Positions 20,566 through 28,586 of a stretch of DNA of 51,136 nt are shown in pieces. The position numbers were made by a program, and so were the translations under genes. A model generated the notes under the pieces. It had not been told where the DNA came from and did no database searches. It saw nothing but the letters and a program-made list of their open reading frames with translations. Origin of the DNA: an uncultured Clostridia bacterium (GTDB taxonomy: Bacteria; Bacillota; Clostridia; TANB77; CAG-508); assembly GCA_947624365.1 (NCBI GenBank), contig CANQJY010000001.1, positions 1 through 51,136 of the forward strand, read 5' to 3'. Within the stretch, counting starts at the first letter, position 1. Each line of letters starts with the position of its first letter.

Positions 20566-21006
20566 ATGGAAATGGACTGTAATAAACCTGTTTGCCCTGT
20601 TTTAGATGTTGATGGTGTTATTTCAGGAGGTAAACAATTTGATTTAGATATAATTTTACCAGAAGATAATAGAGATGTAATTTATGGCGTTATTAAAAAT
20701 TGTTTTAAAGAACCTGTGTGTGATGCCGTTGTAAAATTAGTTGAAATCGTTTGTGATTGTGGTAAAGAAGAAAGAAGACCTGTTGGTCATACTTTTACTG
20801 ATAAAGACGGCGAATTTGTATTTGGACCTCTTTGTCCAGGAAAAAAATATGCTATTCAAATTTGGGCAAATGCTACTAAAAAAATTAAAATTTGTGCTAA
20901 GTGTTTTCATGAAGGTTCTTGTTTAAAAGGTGAAAAAAACGATAAATGTGATTGTTTTATTGATGATAAAAAACCTGAAAAATGTGAAAAACCTTGCAAA
21001 GATTAA
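20566..21006 (+). CDS. Cysteine-rich carboxypeptidase-regulatory-like (beta-sandwich) protein
   Basis: This protein is 146 residues from the ATG placed 9 bases after AGAAAGG; an upstream ATG at 20557 abuts that box and is less likely. The middle (about residues 38-105) reads like a Cna-B/carboxypeptidase-regulatory beta-sandwich: YGVIKNCFKEPVCDAVVKLVE, then HTFTDKDGEFVFGPLCPGKKYAIQIWA. It is unusually rich in Cys (CNKPVCPV, CDCGKEE, CAKCFHEGSC, CDCF, CEKPC) and lacks a signal peptide. In spore formers such proteins may be spore-coat or surface components cross-linked or metal-bound through Cys, but that is inference. A CATATGATA element upstream weakly resembles a sporulation sigma -10. Confidence 0.7.
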   Translation: MEMDCNKPVCPVLDVDGVISGGKQFDLDIILPEDNRDVIYGVIKNCFKEPVCDAVVKLVEIVCDCGKEERRPVGHTFTDKDGEFVFGPLCPGKKYAIQIWANATKKIKICAKCFHEGSCLKGEKNDKCDCFIDDKKPEKCEKPCKD

Positions 21007-21019
21007 TATATGTAATATT

Positions 21020-21052
21020 AGCGGAGAATTAAATTTATGTCTCCGCTTTTTT
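21020..21052 (+). terminator. Terminator after Cys-rich gene
   Basis: AGCGGAGA and TCTCCGCT form a perfect 8-bp GC-rich stem around a 12-base loop, followed by TTTTT. Confidence 0.85.
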
Positions 21053-21055
21053 GAA

Positions 21056-21202
21056 TTACCAATTACCTAATTTTTTCATCATTTGTTTTCCCTTTTTCAT
21101 CATTTTTTTTCTATTTCTATACATCATATCACTTTCTGCATACATCATTAACATTCCTGTTGCTAAAAGTCCTCCTATTACTACTCCTTTTGCAAATTTC
21201 AT
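21056..21202 (-). CDS. Small YtxH-like membrane protein (48 aa)
   Basis: This short ORF begins MKFAKGVVIGGLLATGMLMM, has one glycine-rich hydrophobic segment and ends in a Lys/Met-rich amphipathic tail (KKMMKKGKQMMKKLGNW). That composition is typical of small clostridial YtxH-like membrane proteins of unknown function. An AAAGGAAAG-type ribosome binding site precedes the start. It lies just downstream of the TSUP gene with the same orientation. Confidence 0.6.
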   Translation of the reverse strand: MKFAKGVVIGGLLATGMLMMYAESDMMYRNRKKMMKKGKQMMKKLGNW

Positions 21203-21222
21203 AATATCACTTTCCTTTCTAT

Positions 21223-21615
21223 TTATATTTTATCTTTATTTTTTTCATTTTTTTCTTTTTTATACTGTTTTATAATGGAATATATTTCATATATGCTAAT
21301 TAAAATTAAAAATATACCAAAATATTTTCTTAAATTTGTTACATCTGTGTGAATTGATATATTAGCACCAACAATAGCCCCTAATATTCCATAAATAGAT
21401 ATAATCGTTCCTAATTTCAAATCAATATTTTTGTTTTTGATATTTACAATAATTGCAATAAGTGATGTTGGAATAAAAAATATTAAGTTTGTAGCTTGAG
21501 CTATATGTTGATCAATCCCAAATATAAAAGTCAAAAGGAAAATGAGAATAGTTCCTCCACCCATTCCTGTCCCACTAATAATGCCTGATATAATGCCTGT
21601 AAGAATTTCACCCAT
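21223..21615 (-). CDS. TSUP/TauE-SafE-type transporter half
   Basis: This 130-residue hydrophobic protein with about four membrane segments carries the TSUP repeat signature GIISGTGMGGGTILIFLL. It is half the usual TauE/SafE length. A second half-size TSUP protein is encoded two genes upstream, so the two probably form a hetero-oligomeric permease, as in other Clostridia with paired half-size genes. The substrate (organosulfonate, sulfite or another anion) cannot be read from the sequence. The charged C-terminus ends KKEKNEKNKDKI. Confidence 0.75.
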   Translation of the reverse strand: MGEILTGIISGIISGTGMGGGTILIFLLTFIFGIDQHIAQATNLIFFIPTSLIAIIVNIKNKNIDLKLGTIISIYGILGAIVGANISIHTDVTNLRKYFGIFLILISIYEIYSIIKQYKKEKNEKNKDKI

Positions 21616-21628
21616 TTTCCTCTCTCCT

Positions 21629-21820
21629 TTAGTTTCTAGTTTTCCCTTCTATACCTATAAATTCTTCAGCCAATTCAGTTAATACATTATCAACTTTTAA
21701 AAATTGATAGGTTATTTCTTTCTTAAGTACTTCATTTGATATATTATCAACCAAATCTAGAAACTTTTGTAACTCAAATAGATATCTTTTGTTTTCATTT
21801 TTCCATTTATGATCGTTCAT
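21629..21820 (-). CDS. Small protein of unknown function inside the TSUP pair
   Basis: This is an unrecognised 63-residue soluble, mostly helical protein (NKRYLFELQKFLDLVDNIS...VLTELAEEF). It has an AAGGAGG-type ribosome binding site and sits 13 bases upstream of the second TSUP half with the same orientation. Position and a good binding site support it as a real gene. Confidence 0.6.
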   Translation of the reverse strand: MNDHKWKNENKRYLFELQKFLDLVDNISNEVLKKEITYQFLKVDNVLTELAEEFIGIEGKTRN

Positions 21821-21947
21821 TTTTTCCTCCTTATTATCTATTTGATAATTTTATTATCTCCTATTTTTACTTTTTTTTACTTTTTTCTTTATAAAACGCG
21901 CTTTTTCATTTATGAATTTTATTTTGTAATACTATTAGTATTACTTT

Positions 21948-22304
21948 TTAATTAAATATCATATTATATGCAACATATAATATAAAAATTGTAAATGCAA
22001 TTTTTAATGTTTTTTCTGGTAATTTTTTTAATAATTTTGCTCCTAGATATCCTCCTATTGCTCCACCTATTGCACATAATATCGATATTTTCCAATCAAT
22101 ATAGTTTCCTTTGTAATAAAAGAAGCTACTTGTTATTACCATTGGTAATATGCAAAAAATTGCTGTTCCTCTAGCTTCTTTAGATTCTTTTCCTAACAAA
22201 TACATAAATGCTGGTACTAAAATTAATCCTCCTCCTGTTGAGAAAAAACCACTTACAAGTCCTGCCAAAAATCCAATTATAATTGTTTTAATCATATTTT
22301 TCAT
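21948..22304 (-). CDS. TSUP/TauE-SafE-type transporter half
   Basis: This 118-residue membrane protein has the repeat signature GFLAGLVSGFFSTGGGLILVP and about four helices including KISILCAIGGAIGGYLGAKL. It is the partner of the 130-residue half encoded downstream. Together they provide the two inverted repeats of a full TSUP permease. Its start codon lies next to the terminator hairpin after rarA, and only a weak AGG ribosome binding site is visible. Confidence 0.78.
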   Translation of the reverse strand: MKNMIKTIIIGFLAGLVSGFFSTGGGLILVPAFMYLLGKESKEARGTAIFCILPMVITSSFFYYKGNYIDWKISILCAIGGAIGGYLGAKLLKKLPEKTLKIAFTIFILYVAYNMIFN

Positions 22305-22305
22305 A

Positions 22306-22335
22306 ATAAAAAACCTACTTTTATATGTAGGTTTT
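22306..22335 (-). terminator. Terminator after rarA
   Basis: AAAACCTAC and GTAGGTTTT form a 9-bp stem with an 8-base loop and a T-rich tail on the minus strand. It runs almost to the start codon of the TSUP gene. Confidence 0.65.
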
Positions 22336-22350
22336 CCTCTTTTTTATTTT

Positions 22351-23644
22351 TTATGTGTGTTTTTTCAATTTGTTTGGATTGATTTTTAATTGGTCATTTT
22401 CTCCCGCTTCATAATATATAGTTCCACGCATAATTTCCGGCAAATACTCTTGCTCTACATAGTTACCTGGAAATTCATGTGGATATAAATATCCTTTACT
22501 ATATCCCAAATCTTGCATTTGTTCAATTGGTGCATTTCGCAAATACATTGGTACTTCACCTGTTTCTTTGTTTTTTACATCATGTAAAGCTTTATCAATT
22601 CCCATATAAGTAGAATTTGACTTTGGTGAATTTGCTACATATACTGCTGCTTCTGCCAAAATAATTCTAGCTTCCGGCATTCCTACCATATGTACTGCTT
22701 GCATAGCATTACTTGCAATTACTAGTGCGTTAGGGTTTGCTAATCCTACGTCCTCTGAGGCACAGATTACAATTCTTCTTGCTAAAAACATTGGATCTTC
22801 TCCCCCTGCAATTGCTCTAGCTAAATAGAATAAAACTGCATCTGGATCTGACCCTCTCATAGATTTAATGAAAGCACTAATATTATTATAATGTGCTTCT
22901 CCATTTTTATCAAATATTGCTTTTCTATCCTGTATACTGTTTTGTATATCATTTTCTGTTATATGAATATATCCATCTGATTGCATTTTTGTTGTTAATA
23001 CTGCTACTTCTAATCCATTTAAAGCTGTTCTAACATCTCCATTTGAAATGGCTGCTAACTTTTTTAATAAATCATCTTCTATTTTTACATTGTATTCTCC
23101 GTAGTCCTTCTTTGCTTTTTAATGCATTTTTTAAAATTGTAAATACGTTTTCTTGTGTTAATGGTTCTAATTTAATTACCATTGATCTTGATATTAATGC
23201 TTTGTTTACTTCAAAATATGGATTTTCTGTAGTTGCTCCAATTAAAATAATTGTACCATTTTCTACAAATGGTAGTAATGCATCTTGTTGTAATTTGTTA
23301 AATCTATGAATTTCATCTATAAATAAAATACTTTTTCCAGCAGGATTTAGCATAAAATTTTGAGTTTCTTCTATTACTCGTTTAATATCTGCTACACCTG
23401 CAGTAACAGCATTTATTTTATAAAATTTGTATTTTGTTGTTTCGCTAATAACTCTTGCTAAAGATGTCTTTCCGCATCCTGGTGGACCAAATAAAATAAT
23501 GCTAGATAATCTATCTGCTTTTATGGTCCTATACAAAATTTTATCTTTACCAATTACATGTTCTTGACCTACATATTCTTCTAAACTTTTAGGTCTTACA
23601 CGATATGCTAATGGTTCTTTTGGATCCATTTTTAATTCCTCCAA
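22351..23644 (-). CDS. rarA: Replication-associated recombination protein RarA (MgsA), rejoined by +1 shift at CGG
   Basis: RarA is a clamp-loader-like AAA+ ATPase acting at stalled forks. The first frame (23644, 181 residues to the shift) has RPKSLEEYVGQEHVIG, Walker A GPPGCGKTSLA, Walker B ILFIDEIHRF, and sensor I GATTENPYFE. The frame breaks at an in-frame CGG after KSKEGL; skipping the C continues GEYNVKIEDDLLKKLA. The second frame then runs through sensor II and the C-terminal tetramerisation domain (SMRGSDPDAVLFYLARAIAGGEDPMFLARRI and GMPEARIILAEAAVYVA). The joined length is 430 residues, as expected. Four bases separate it from ruvA, implying one transcript of fork-repair genes. Confidence 0.9.
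23099..23101 (-). other. In-frame CGG +1 frameshift site in rarA
   Basis: Codon 182 reads CTA CGG AGA. Omitting the C at 23101 gives GGA GAA TAC AAT (G-E-Y-N). Unshifted translation ends eight codons after the CGG. Confidence 0.85.
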
Positions 23645-23647
23645 ATA

Positions 23648-24241
23648 TTATCTTCCTAATAAATTTAATCCTTTCTTAATTAATTCTTCTGTTGACATAT
23701 CCTTTTTATCTAATTTTGTAAATGCTTTTTCAATTTCTTTTTTATTATACCCCAATACTTGTAGTGCTGCAATAGCCTCTTCTACTTTGCTATTATCAAT
23801 TTGTACTTTTATATTTTTAGTTTCCATTACTACGTTTTCTTTCTTCATTTTATCTTTTAGTTCTAAAATAATTCTTTGAGCTGATTTTGCTCCAATTCCC
23901 GGAATTTTTGTTAAATACGATACATCATCTGAAATAACTGCTATAGCAAATTCCGAAGGTTCTGTTACTCCTATCATTGTTAATGCTGTTTTTGCTCCTA
24001 CACCGCTAACAGATAATAACAATTCAAACATTCGTAATTCTTCATTTGTATTAAATCCAAATATGCTAATATCATCTTCTCTTACGCGGTAATATGTATA
24101 TACTTTAACTATGTTACCTACGTTACCTAATTTTTCCATTCCAGTTGTAGTCATATAAACTTTATATCCTAATCCACCTACATCAATAACAACATAATCT
24201 GTCATTTTCATTTCTAAATTTCCTTTTATATATGCTAACAT
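23648..24241 (-). CDS. ruvA: Holliday junction branch migration protein RuvA
   Basis: This 197-residue protein binds four-way junctions as a tetramer and recruits RuvB. Its N-terminal OB fold starts MLAYIKGNL. Tandem helix-hairpin-helix motifs read LLLSVSGVGAKTALTMI and LTKIPGIGAKSAQRIILELKDKM (about residues 72-135). A C-terminal RuvB-binding domain reads EEAIAALQVLGYNKKEIEKAF. Length is normal. ruvB and ruvC are not adjacent here; rarA follows after four bases. Confidence 0.96.
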   Translation of the reverse strand: MLAYIKGNLEMKMTDYVVIDVGGLGYKVYMTTTGMEKLGNVGNIVKVYTYYRVREDDISIFGFNTNEELRMFELLLSVSGVGAKTALTMIGVTEPSEFAIAVISDDVSYLTKIPGIGAKSAQRIILELKDKMKKENVVMETKNIKVQIDNSKVEEAIAALQVLGYNKKEIEKAFTKLDKKDMSTEELIKKGLNLLGR

Positions 24242-24277
24242 TTTTTCTCCTCCTTTATTTGTCTATTTGTATCCATT

Positions 24278-24350
24278 TGTCCATTTTGGGACGGTCCTTT
24301 TTTGGACATTTGAAACAAATGTCCAAAAAAGGACCGTCCCAAAATGGACA
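24278..24350. repeat. Perfect 35-bp inverted repeat with 3-base loop
   Basis: The left arm (24278-24312) starts TGTCCATTTTGGGACGG and the right arm (24316-24350) is its exact reverse complement, separated by AAA. It ends at the base before the HD-gene stop codon. The GGGACGG core resembles short palindromic repeats that I associate from memory with REP-associated (Y1) transposases in Bacillota. It could be such a non-autonomous element and also act as a transcript end. Confidence 0.9.
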
Positions 24351-24905
24351 CTATATATCATAAAAATACGTTGCTTCTAAATCTGCTTCATGTGTTAATA
24401 ATGCCAATGGGTATTTTTTATACGCTAATCCTAATGTTGTGTATTGTTCTTTTGGTTCTGTAAATCCCATATGCCATCTGATACTGTATTTTTCTTCTGG
24501 TGTTAATTTAATATATTCTGAGATCATCATTACTGATTTTTCTCCATGCCCATATGGTATAGTATCATCTACTGTATAATATGGTACTTTTTCCCATACT
24601 CCTAGTGCATTTTTTGCATTTCTGTAATCTATTTTATAGAAATTTGCTTTACATATATCATGCAATAATCCGATAATTATAATAGATTCTTCTGGTACTT
24701 GTATTGGCTCTATATTTGTTTCTACTTTATGTTTTAAAATTTCATAAACTTTTATGCTGTGTTCTACAAGTCCTCCTTCATAATTACCATGAAATCTAGT
24801 ACTTGCTGGTGCTTGAAAAAAATCTGTTTTTTCTAAAAATTCTATTAGTTCTTCTATTCCTTCTCTTTTTACTGTTTTTAGTAATGTTAAAAATTTATCT
24901 TTCAT
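24351..24905 (-). CDS. HD-domain hydrolase-like protein
   Basis: This 184-residue protein has an HD phosphohydrolase-type layout: RFHGNYEGGLVEHSIKVYEIL supplies the first His. IIIGLLHDICKANFYK has the HD doublet (about residues 80-87), and YGHGEKSVMMI and IRWHMGFTEP give further His, ending LLTHEADLEATY. The HD family hydrolyses nucleotides or phosphoesters; the substrate here is unknown. Its stop codon abuts the perfect inverted repeat, so the repeat may have inserted at the 3' end. ruvA is next downstream. Confidence 0.8.
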   Translation of the reverse strand: MKDKFLTLLKTVKREGIEELIEFLEKTDFFQAPASTRFHGNYEGGLVEHSIKVYEILKHKVETNIEPIQVPEESIIIIGLLHDICKANFYKIDYRNAKNALGVWEKVPYYTVDDTIPYGHGEKSVMMISEYIKLTPEEKYSIRWHMGFTEPKEQYTTLGLAYKKYPLALLTHEADLEATYFYDI

Positions 24906-24952
24906 TTCTTTGTTCCTTTCTTTTTCTTTTTTTTATTTTACTAGAAAACATA

Positions 24953-24981
24953 AAAAATAGCAAGAATTTCTTGCTATTTTT
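24953..24981 (-). terminator. Terminator after pilin/FGE-like gene
   Basis: AAAAATAGCAAG and CTTGCTATTTTT form a perfect 12-bp stem with a 5-base loop, 11 bases past the stop codon at 24992. Confidence 0.8.
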
Positions 24982-24991
24982 CTTTATTTGT

Positions 24992-26668
24992 TTACCAATA
25001 TAAAATTGAGCGGAATGTAATATTATAGTTTTCAAAAGAACTACTGTTTCCGCGTACACGGTTACCAACAGAATAAGAACTGTCCTCAAATATTCCTCCT
25101 CTGTATACACATGGATTTCCTGGTGTATTACATGTTTCTGTAGTCCATTCTGCTGTATTTGCTGCCATATCATAAATATTACATTGAACATCATTACTCG
25201 TTCCAGTATTTTTTAATGTATCACTATATGTTGGCCCTCTTCTTTGTGAGTATGCTATATCTGCATTTTTTTGGATAAATACTATTGCTGTATCCCATGC
25301 ATAACTATTTATTAAATCACTTTGAATTTCTGAATATAATCCTTGACATGCATTTGAAGCTTCCTGTTGTGTGACCCAATTCCATAGCATTCCTGTTGAT
25401 ACGCTAGTATTTGATGAATTTTGCCCTGCTGGTGTTCCTTTTGATATAACACTTAATGCTTTTCCATTTTCTCCTTTGCTTGCTTCATATCTTGCTATAT
25501 AATATCCTCCATTTTGTTGTACACTTGCTTTAAATTTTTCTATATCCTTTGCTGGTGCATTATCTAATGTTGAAGTTGCTAATTCTTCATATAAATAACC
25601 TCCATCAGCTATGCTATTTTCTGCTTCTATTGTTGCACTTCCATTTGTATTAAATGAATATCGGCTTAATTTTACTTCTACATCATCTACTGGTATCCAA
25701 ACATATTGACTTCCATCTTTACTTTGTATTACTAATCCACTTTTTACTGCTTCTCTTGTAGGTGCTGTAGAGCCTTCACCCCATTGTGCTTTTCCTGTTG
25801 ATTCATCTTCAATTGGTTTAAATCCTTTTGGAACTACTGGATTATATGCTGTACTTACTGTTCTACCATTAATTGCACTATTTTGGGTGTAATATCCTTC
25901 TGCATCTGGTTCTCCAGCTTTTATTATTAATGTCTGTGTTCCTAAATCTACTTCATCTCCATGGAATACTTGAATTTCATATGTTCCAGGTGTTTCTACA
26001 TTAAATGTTAAATTTTCTGTTCTTTTCCATTCTTTTTCTATTTTTAATTTATATCTAACTTCCCATTTTGATACATATTTATCATGATTTGTTGTGATAG
26101 ATATTTGATATCCATTTACTATTTGTTTACTAGTTGCTGTAAATGTACCTTCAGGAGTAATCTGACTGTTATATGTTACATTATATATACTACTCTCTAT
26201 TTGTTCTAGCATATAATAATCTGTTCCTTCAAATTTGCATTTTTCTAATGCTACAACAATTGCATTTTTTAAATTTACTAAATAGTTTCTAGTCAAATTT
26301 TCTAATCCTAATTCTTCTGCAATATATTCTTTTGAACATAAACTAAATCCGTTTTTTAATTCTTCTACACTTATACCTTTATCTTCTGCTTTTTTAGTTA
26401 ATATAGTATTTACTTCTTCTTTATTTAATATGCCTCTCTCTTCATTTGTTAAAGTCCATCCTATACTTTTGTTTTCTTTTTGATATTGTGCTGTTATTTC
26501 ATTTATTTTTGTTTGCACCATAGTTAATTCTGATTGGAATTTCATAAAATTAGCAGATTCAATTGAATCTATTCCTGCACTAATGCTAACTCCAGCAATA
26601 ATAATTATTATTACTATTGTAATAACAAGAGCCATTAATGTAATTCCCTTTTCCCTATTACTTCTCAT
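24992..26668 (-). CDS. Type IV pilin-like protein with C-terminal FGE/C-type-lectin-like domain
   Basis: This 558-residue protein starts with a prepilin leader: basic MRSNREKG, cleavage at G-ITLMALVITIVIIIIIAG and the hydrophobic helix. A helical region to about residue 150 and a beta-rich, Ig-like middle (GTYEIQVFHGDEVDLG) follow. The C-terminal 250 residues look like the formylglycine-generating-enzyme/C-lectin fold: VWIPVDDVEVKLSRYSF, GGYYIARYEAS, MLWNWVTQQEASNAC, NIYDMAANTAEWT and CVYRGGIFEDS, ending TFRSILYW. It is probably a surface or pilus-tip adhesin rather than an enzyme. The start follows AAGGAG. No retroelement or template repeat is visible nearby. Confidence 0.75.
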   Translation of the reverse strand: MRSNREKGITLMALVITIVIIIIIAGVSISAGIDSIESANFMKFQSELTMVQTKINEITAQYQKENKSIGWTLTNEERGILNKEEVNTILTKKAEDKGISVEELKNGFSLCSKEYIAEELGLENLTRNYLVNLKNAIVVALEKCKFEGTDYYMLEQIESSIYNVTYNSQITPEGTFTATSKQIVNGYQISITTNHDKYVSKWEVRYKLKIEKEWKRTENLTFNVETPGTYEIQVFHGDEVDLGTQTLIIKAGEPDAEGYYTQNSAINGRTVSTAYNPVVPKGFKPIEDESTGKAQWGEGSTAPTREAVKSGLVIQSKDGSQYVWIPVDDVEVKLSRYSFNTNGSATIEAENSIADGGYLYEELATSTLDNAPAKDIEKFKASVQQNGGYYIARYEASKGENGKALSVISKGTPAGQNSSNTSVSTGMLWNWVTQQEASNACQGLYSEIQSDLINSYAWDTAIVFIQKNADIAYSQRRGPTYSDTLKNTGTSNDVQCNIYDMAANTAEWTTETCNTPGNPCVYRGGIFEDSSYSVGNRVRGNSSSFENYNITFRSILYW

Positions 26669-26735
26669 TTGTTTCTCCTTTTCTTTTATTTCATCTTTAT
26701 TTTACTATATATAAAATTAAAAATCAATATTTTTA

Positions 26736-26764
26736 TTGGCAAATAAATTTTTTTAATGTATAAT
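26736..26764 (+). promoter_or_regulatory. Sigma-A promoter of the transglycosylase gene
   Basis: TTGGCA and a perfect TATAAT are separated by 17 bases, ending 31 bases before the ATG at 26796. Confidence 0.8.
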
Positions 26765-26795
26765 AATTTTAGAATATACGAAAGTGAGATTTTTT

Positions 26796-27494
26796 ATGAA
26801 AATATTTAGAAAAATTTTATTAGTTTTACTAATTTTTTTGGTTGTTATTTTTTCTATCCTATTTTTTATCGGTTTTAGTACATATTCAAGTGCTTTAAAA
26901 GATGAGCCTTTATTTGAAAGAGTTGAAAAGGTTACATCTGATGAACATTTTGTTAAATTTGATGATATGTCTGAAATCTATCGTAATGCTGTAATTGCTG
27001 TTGAAGACCACCGTTATTATGATCATGGTCCTGTTGATTTTATAGCTATTTGTAGGGCTATTTTTACAAATATTAAAAGTGGTGAATTACAAGAAGGTGG
27101 TAGCACAATTACTCAGCAAGTTGCTAAAAATATTGTATTTTCACAAAATCAAAGCTGGGTTAGAAAACTTGGTGAAATTTTTGCTGCTTTTGATTTGGAA
27201 AAAAATTATACTAAAAATGAAATTTTTGAAATCTATGTAAATACAGCTTATTTTGGAGATGGATATTATGGCATCTATGATGCAAGTTACGGATATTATA
27301 AAAAAGCACCTAAAGATTTAACTTTAGATGAAGCTTCTATGCTAGCTGGTGTTCCAAATGCTCCTTCATTATATTCTCCTAATGTAAACTTAAACCTAGC
27401 AAAAAAAAGACAAGCTCATGTTATTAAAAAAATGCAAGAATATGGATATATCTCACAAAATGAAGCATTGCCTTTTCTTTCCTATAGTGAGTAG
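26796..27494 (+). CDS. Monofunctional peptidoglycan glycosyltransferase (GT51)
   Basis: This roughly 232-residue protein has one N-terminal membrane helix and a GT51 domain only, so it polymerises lipid II without cross-linking. Visible motifs are VIAVEDHRYYDHGPVD (catalytic Glu), GGSTITQQVAKN, RKLGEIFAAFDLEKNYTKNEIFEIYVNTAYFG and LAGVPNAPSLYSP. ATG 26796 is chosen because GAAAGTGAG sits at the right distance; an in-frame GTG at 26784 lies inside that box. The 3' end overlaps convergent mnmA by 13 bases. It complements the PASTA transpeptidase at 4.9-7.2 kb. Confidence 0.9.
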   Translation: MKIFRKILLVLLIFLVVIFSILFFIGFSTYSSALKDEPLFERVEKVTSDEHFVKFDDMSEIYRNAVIAVEDHRYYDHGPVDFIAICRAIFTNIKSGELQEGGSTITQQVAKNIVFSQNQSWVRKLGEIFAAFDLEKNYTKNEIFEIYVNTAYFGDGYYGIYDASYGYYKKAPKDLTLDEASMLAGVPNAPSLYSPNVNLNLAKKRQAHVIKKMQEYGYISQNEALPFLSYSE

Positions 27495-28573
27495 TTAGAA
27501 CTAATCTTCCCACCACCTAATACAATTCCTTCTTCATCGTAAAAAACAATTGCTTGTCCTGGTGTTATAGCTCTTTGTGGTTCTTCAAATTCTACTCTTA
27601 TATTATCTTTATCTAGATAAAGATTTGCCTTTGCTTGTTTTGATCTATAACGTATTTTAGCATAGCATTCTATTTTTCCATCTTTTTGTGTTTTTTCCAT
27701 TGGTACAATCCAATGGATATTTTTTGCATATAGTGTTTTTTCATATAAATCTTTTTCTAAACCTACAATTACTTGATTTTTCTTAGCATCTAGTTGTATT
27801 ACATATAATGGTTCTTTATATGCAATTCCCAATCCTTTTCTTTGTCCAACTGTATAATTGATTACTCCTTCATGCTCTCCTAGAATTTCGCCTGTTTTTA
27901 ATACAATATTTCCTTTTACAGGTTTGTTTTTCATATGTGCTTTTAGAAATTCTTTATATGAATTGTTTGGTATAAAACAAATTTCTTGACTATCTTTTTT
28001 TTCAGCTACTTCTAGTCCATTTTCCTTAGCTATTTTTCTTGTATCTTGTTTGCTATTATAATCTTGCAAAGGAAATATTATATGTTCTAGTAAGTCTTGT
28101 GAAATAGTATATAAAAAATAAGTTTGATCTTTTTTTTCTTCTTCAGATTTTTTTAATACAATTTGATTATATTTTTCAGAGTATTCTGTTTTAGCATAAT
28201 GCCCTGTTGCAATATATTCACAATCTAATTCTTTTGCCTTTTTATAAAATTCTCCAAACTTTAAATATTTATTACATTCTATACAAGGATTTGGCGTTTT
28301 TGCCTGTGAATATTCATCAATAAAATGGTCAACTACTTTATGCTTAAATTCTTCTCTACAATTAATAGTATAATGTGGAATTCCTAATTTATCGCAAACT
28401 CTTTTAGCATCATGTATTGCCTGTACTCCACAACAAGTGCTATCTTCATTTTCATTTTCTGGGTCCCATAATCTCATAGTACATCCTATAACTTCATAAC
28501 CTTGTTGTTGTAATAAAATTGCAGATACAGAACTATCTACTCCTCCACTCATTCCTAATAATACTTTTGACAT
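27482..28573 (-). CDS. mnmA: tRNA-uridine 2-sulfurtransferase MnmA
   Basis: This 363-residue ATP-dependent enzyme puts the 2-thio group on wobble U34 of tRNA-Lys, -Glu and -Gln. It has the PP-loop MSGGVDSSVSA, the catalytic Cys in TPNPCIECNKYLKFG, the ATGHYAK segment and the second catalytic Cys in SQEICFIP (about residue 202). The C-terminal RNA-binding barrel begins near VGQRKGLGIA. Length is normal. It lies 13 bases downstream of aspS in the same direction and converges with the transglycosylase gene. Confidence 0.96.
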   Translation of the reverse strand: MSKVLLGMSGGVDSSVSAILLQQQGYEVIGCTMRLWDPENENEDSTCCGVQAIHDAKRVCDKLGIPHYTINCREEFKHKVVDHFIDEYSQAKTPNPCIECNKYLKFGEFYKKAKELDCEYIATGHYAKTEYSEKYNQIVLKKSEEEKKDQTYFLYTISQDLLEHIIFPLQDYNSKQDTRKIAKENGLEVAEKKDSQEICFIPNNSYKEFLKAHMKNKPVKGNIVLKTGEILGEHEGVINYTVGQRKGLGIAYKEPLYVIQLDAKKNQVIVGLEKDLYEKTLYAKNIHWIVPMEKTQKDGKIECYAKIRYRSKQAKANLYLDKDNIRVEFEEPQRAITPGQAIVFYDEEGIVLGGGKISSNYSL

Positions 28574-28586
28574 TGTTTTCTCCTCT

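Noticed and set aside
24278..24350. CRISPR or simple terminator as explanation of the inverted repeat
   Set aside because: There is a single unit with no spacers; it is too long and perfect for a terminator alone and has no T tract at its end.
24992..26668. Active diversity-generating retroelement
   Set aside because: No reverse transcriptase and no template repeat are visible within the window.
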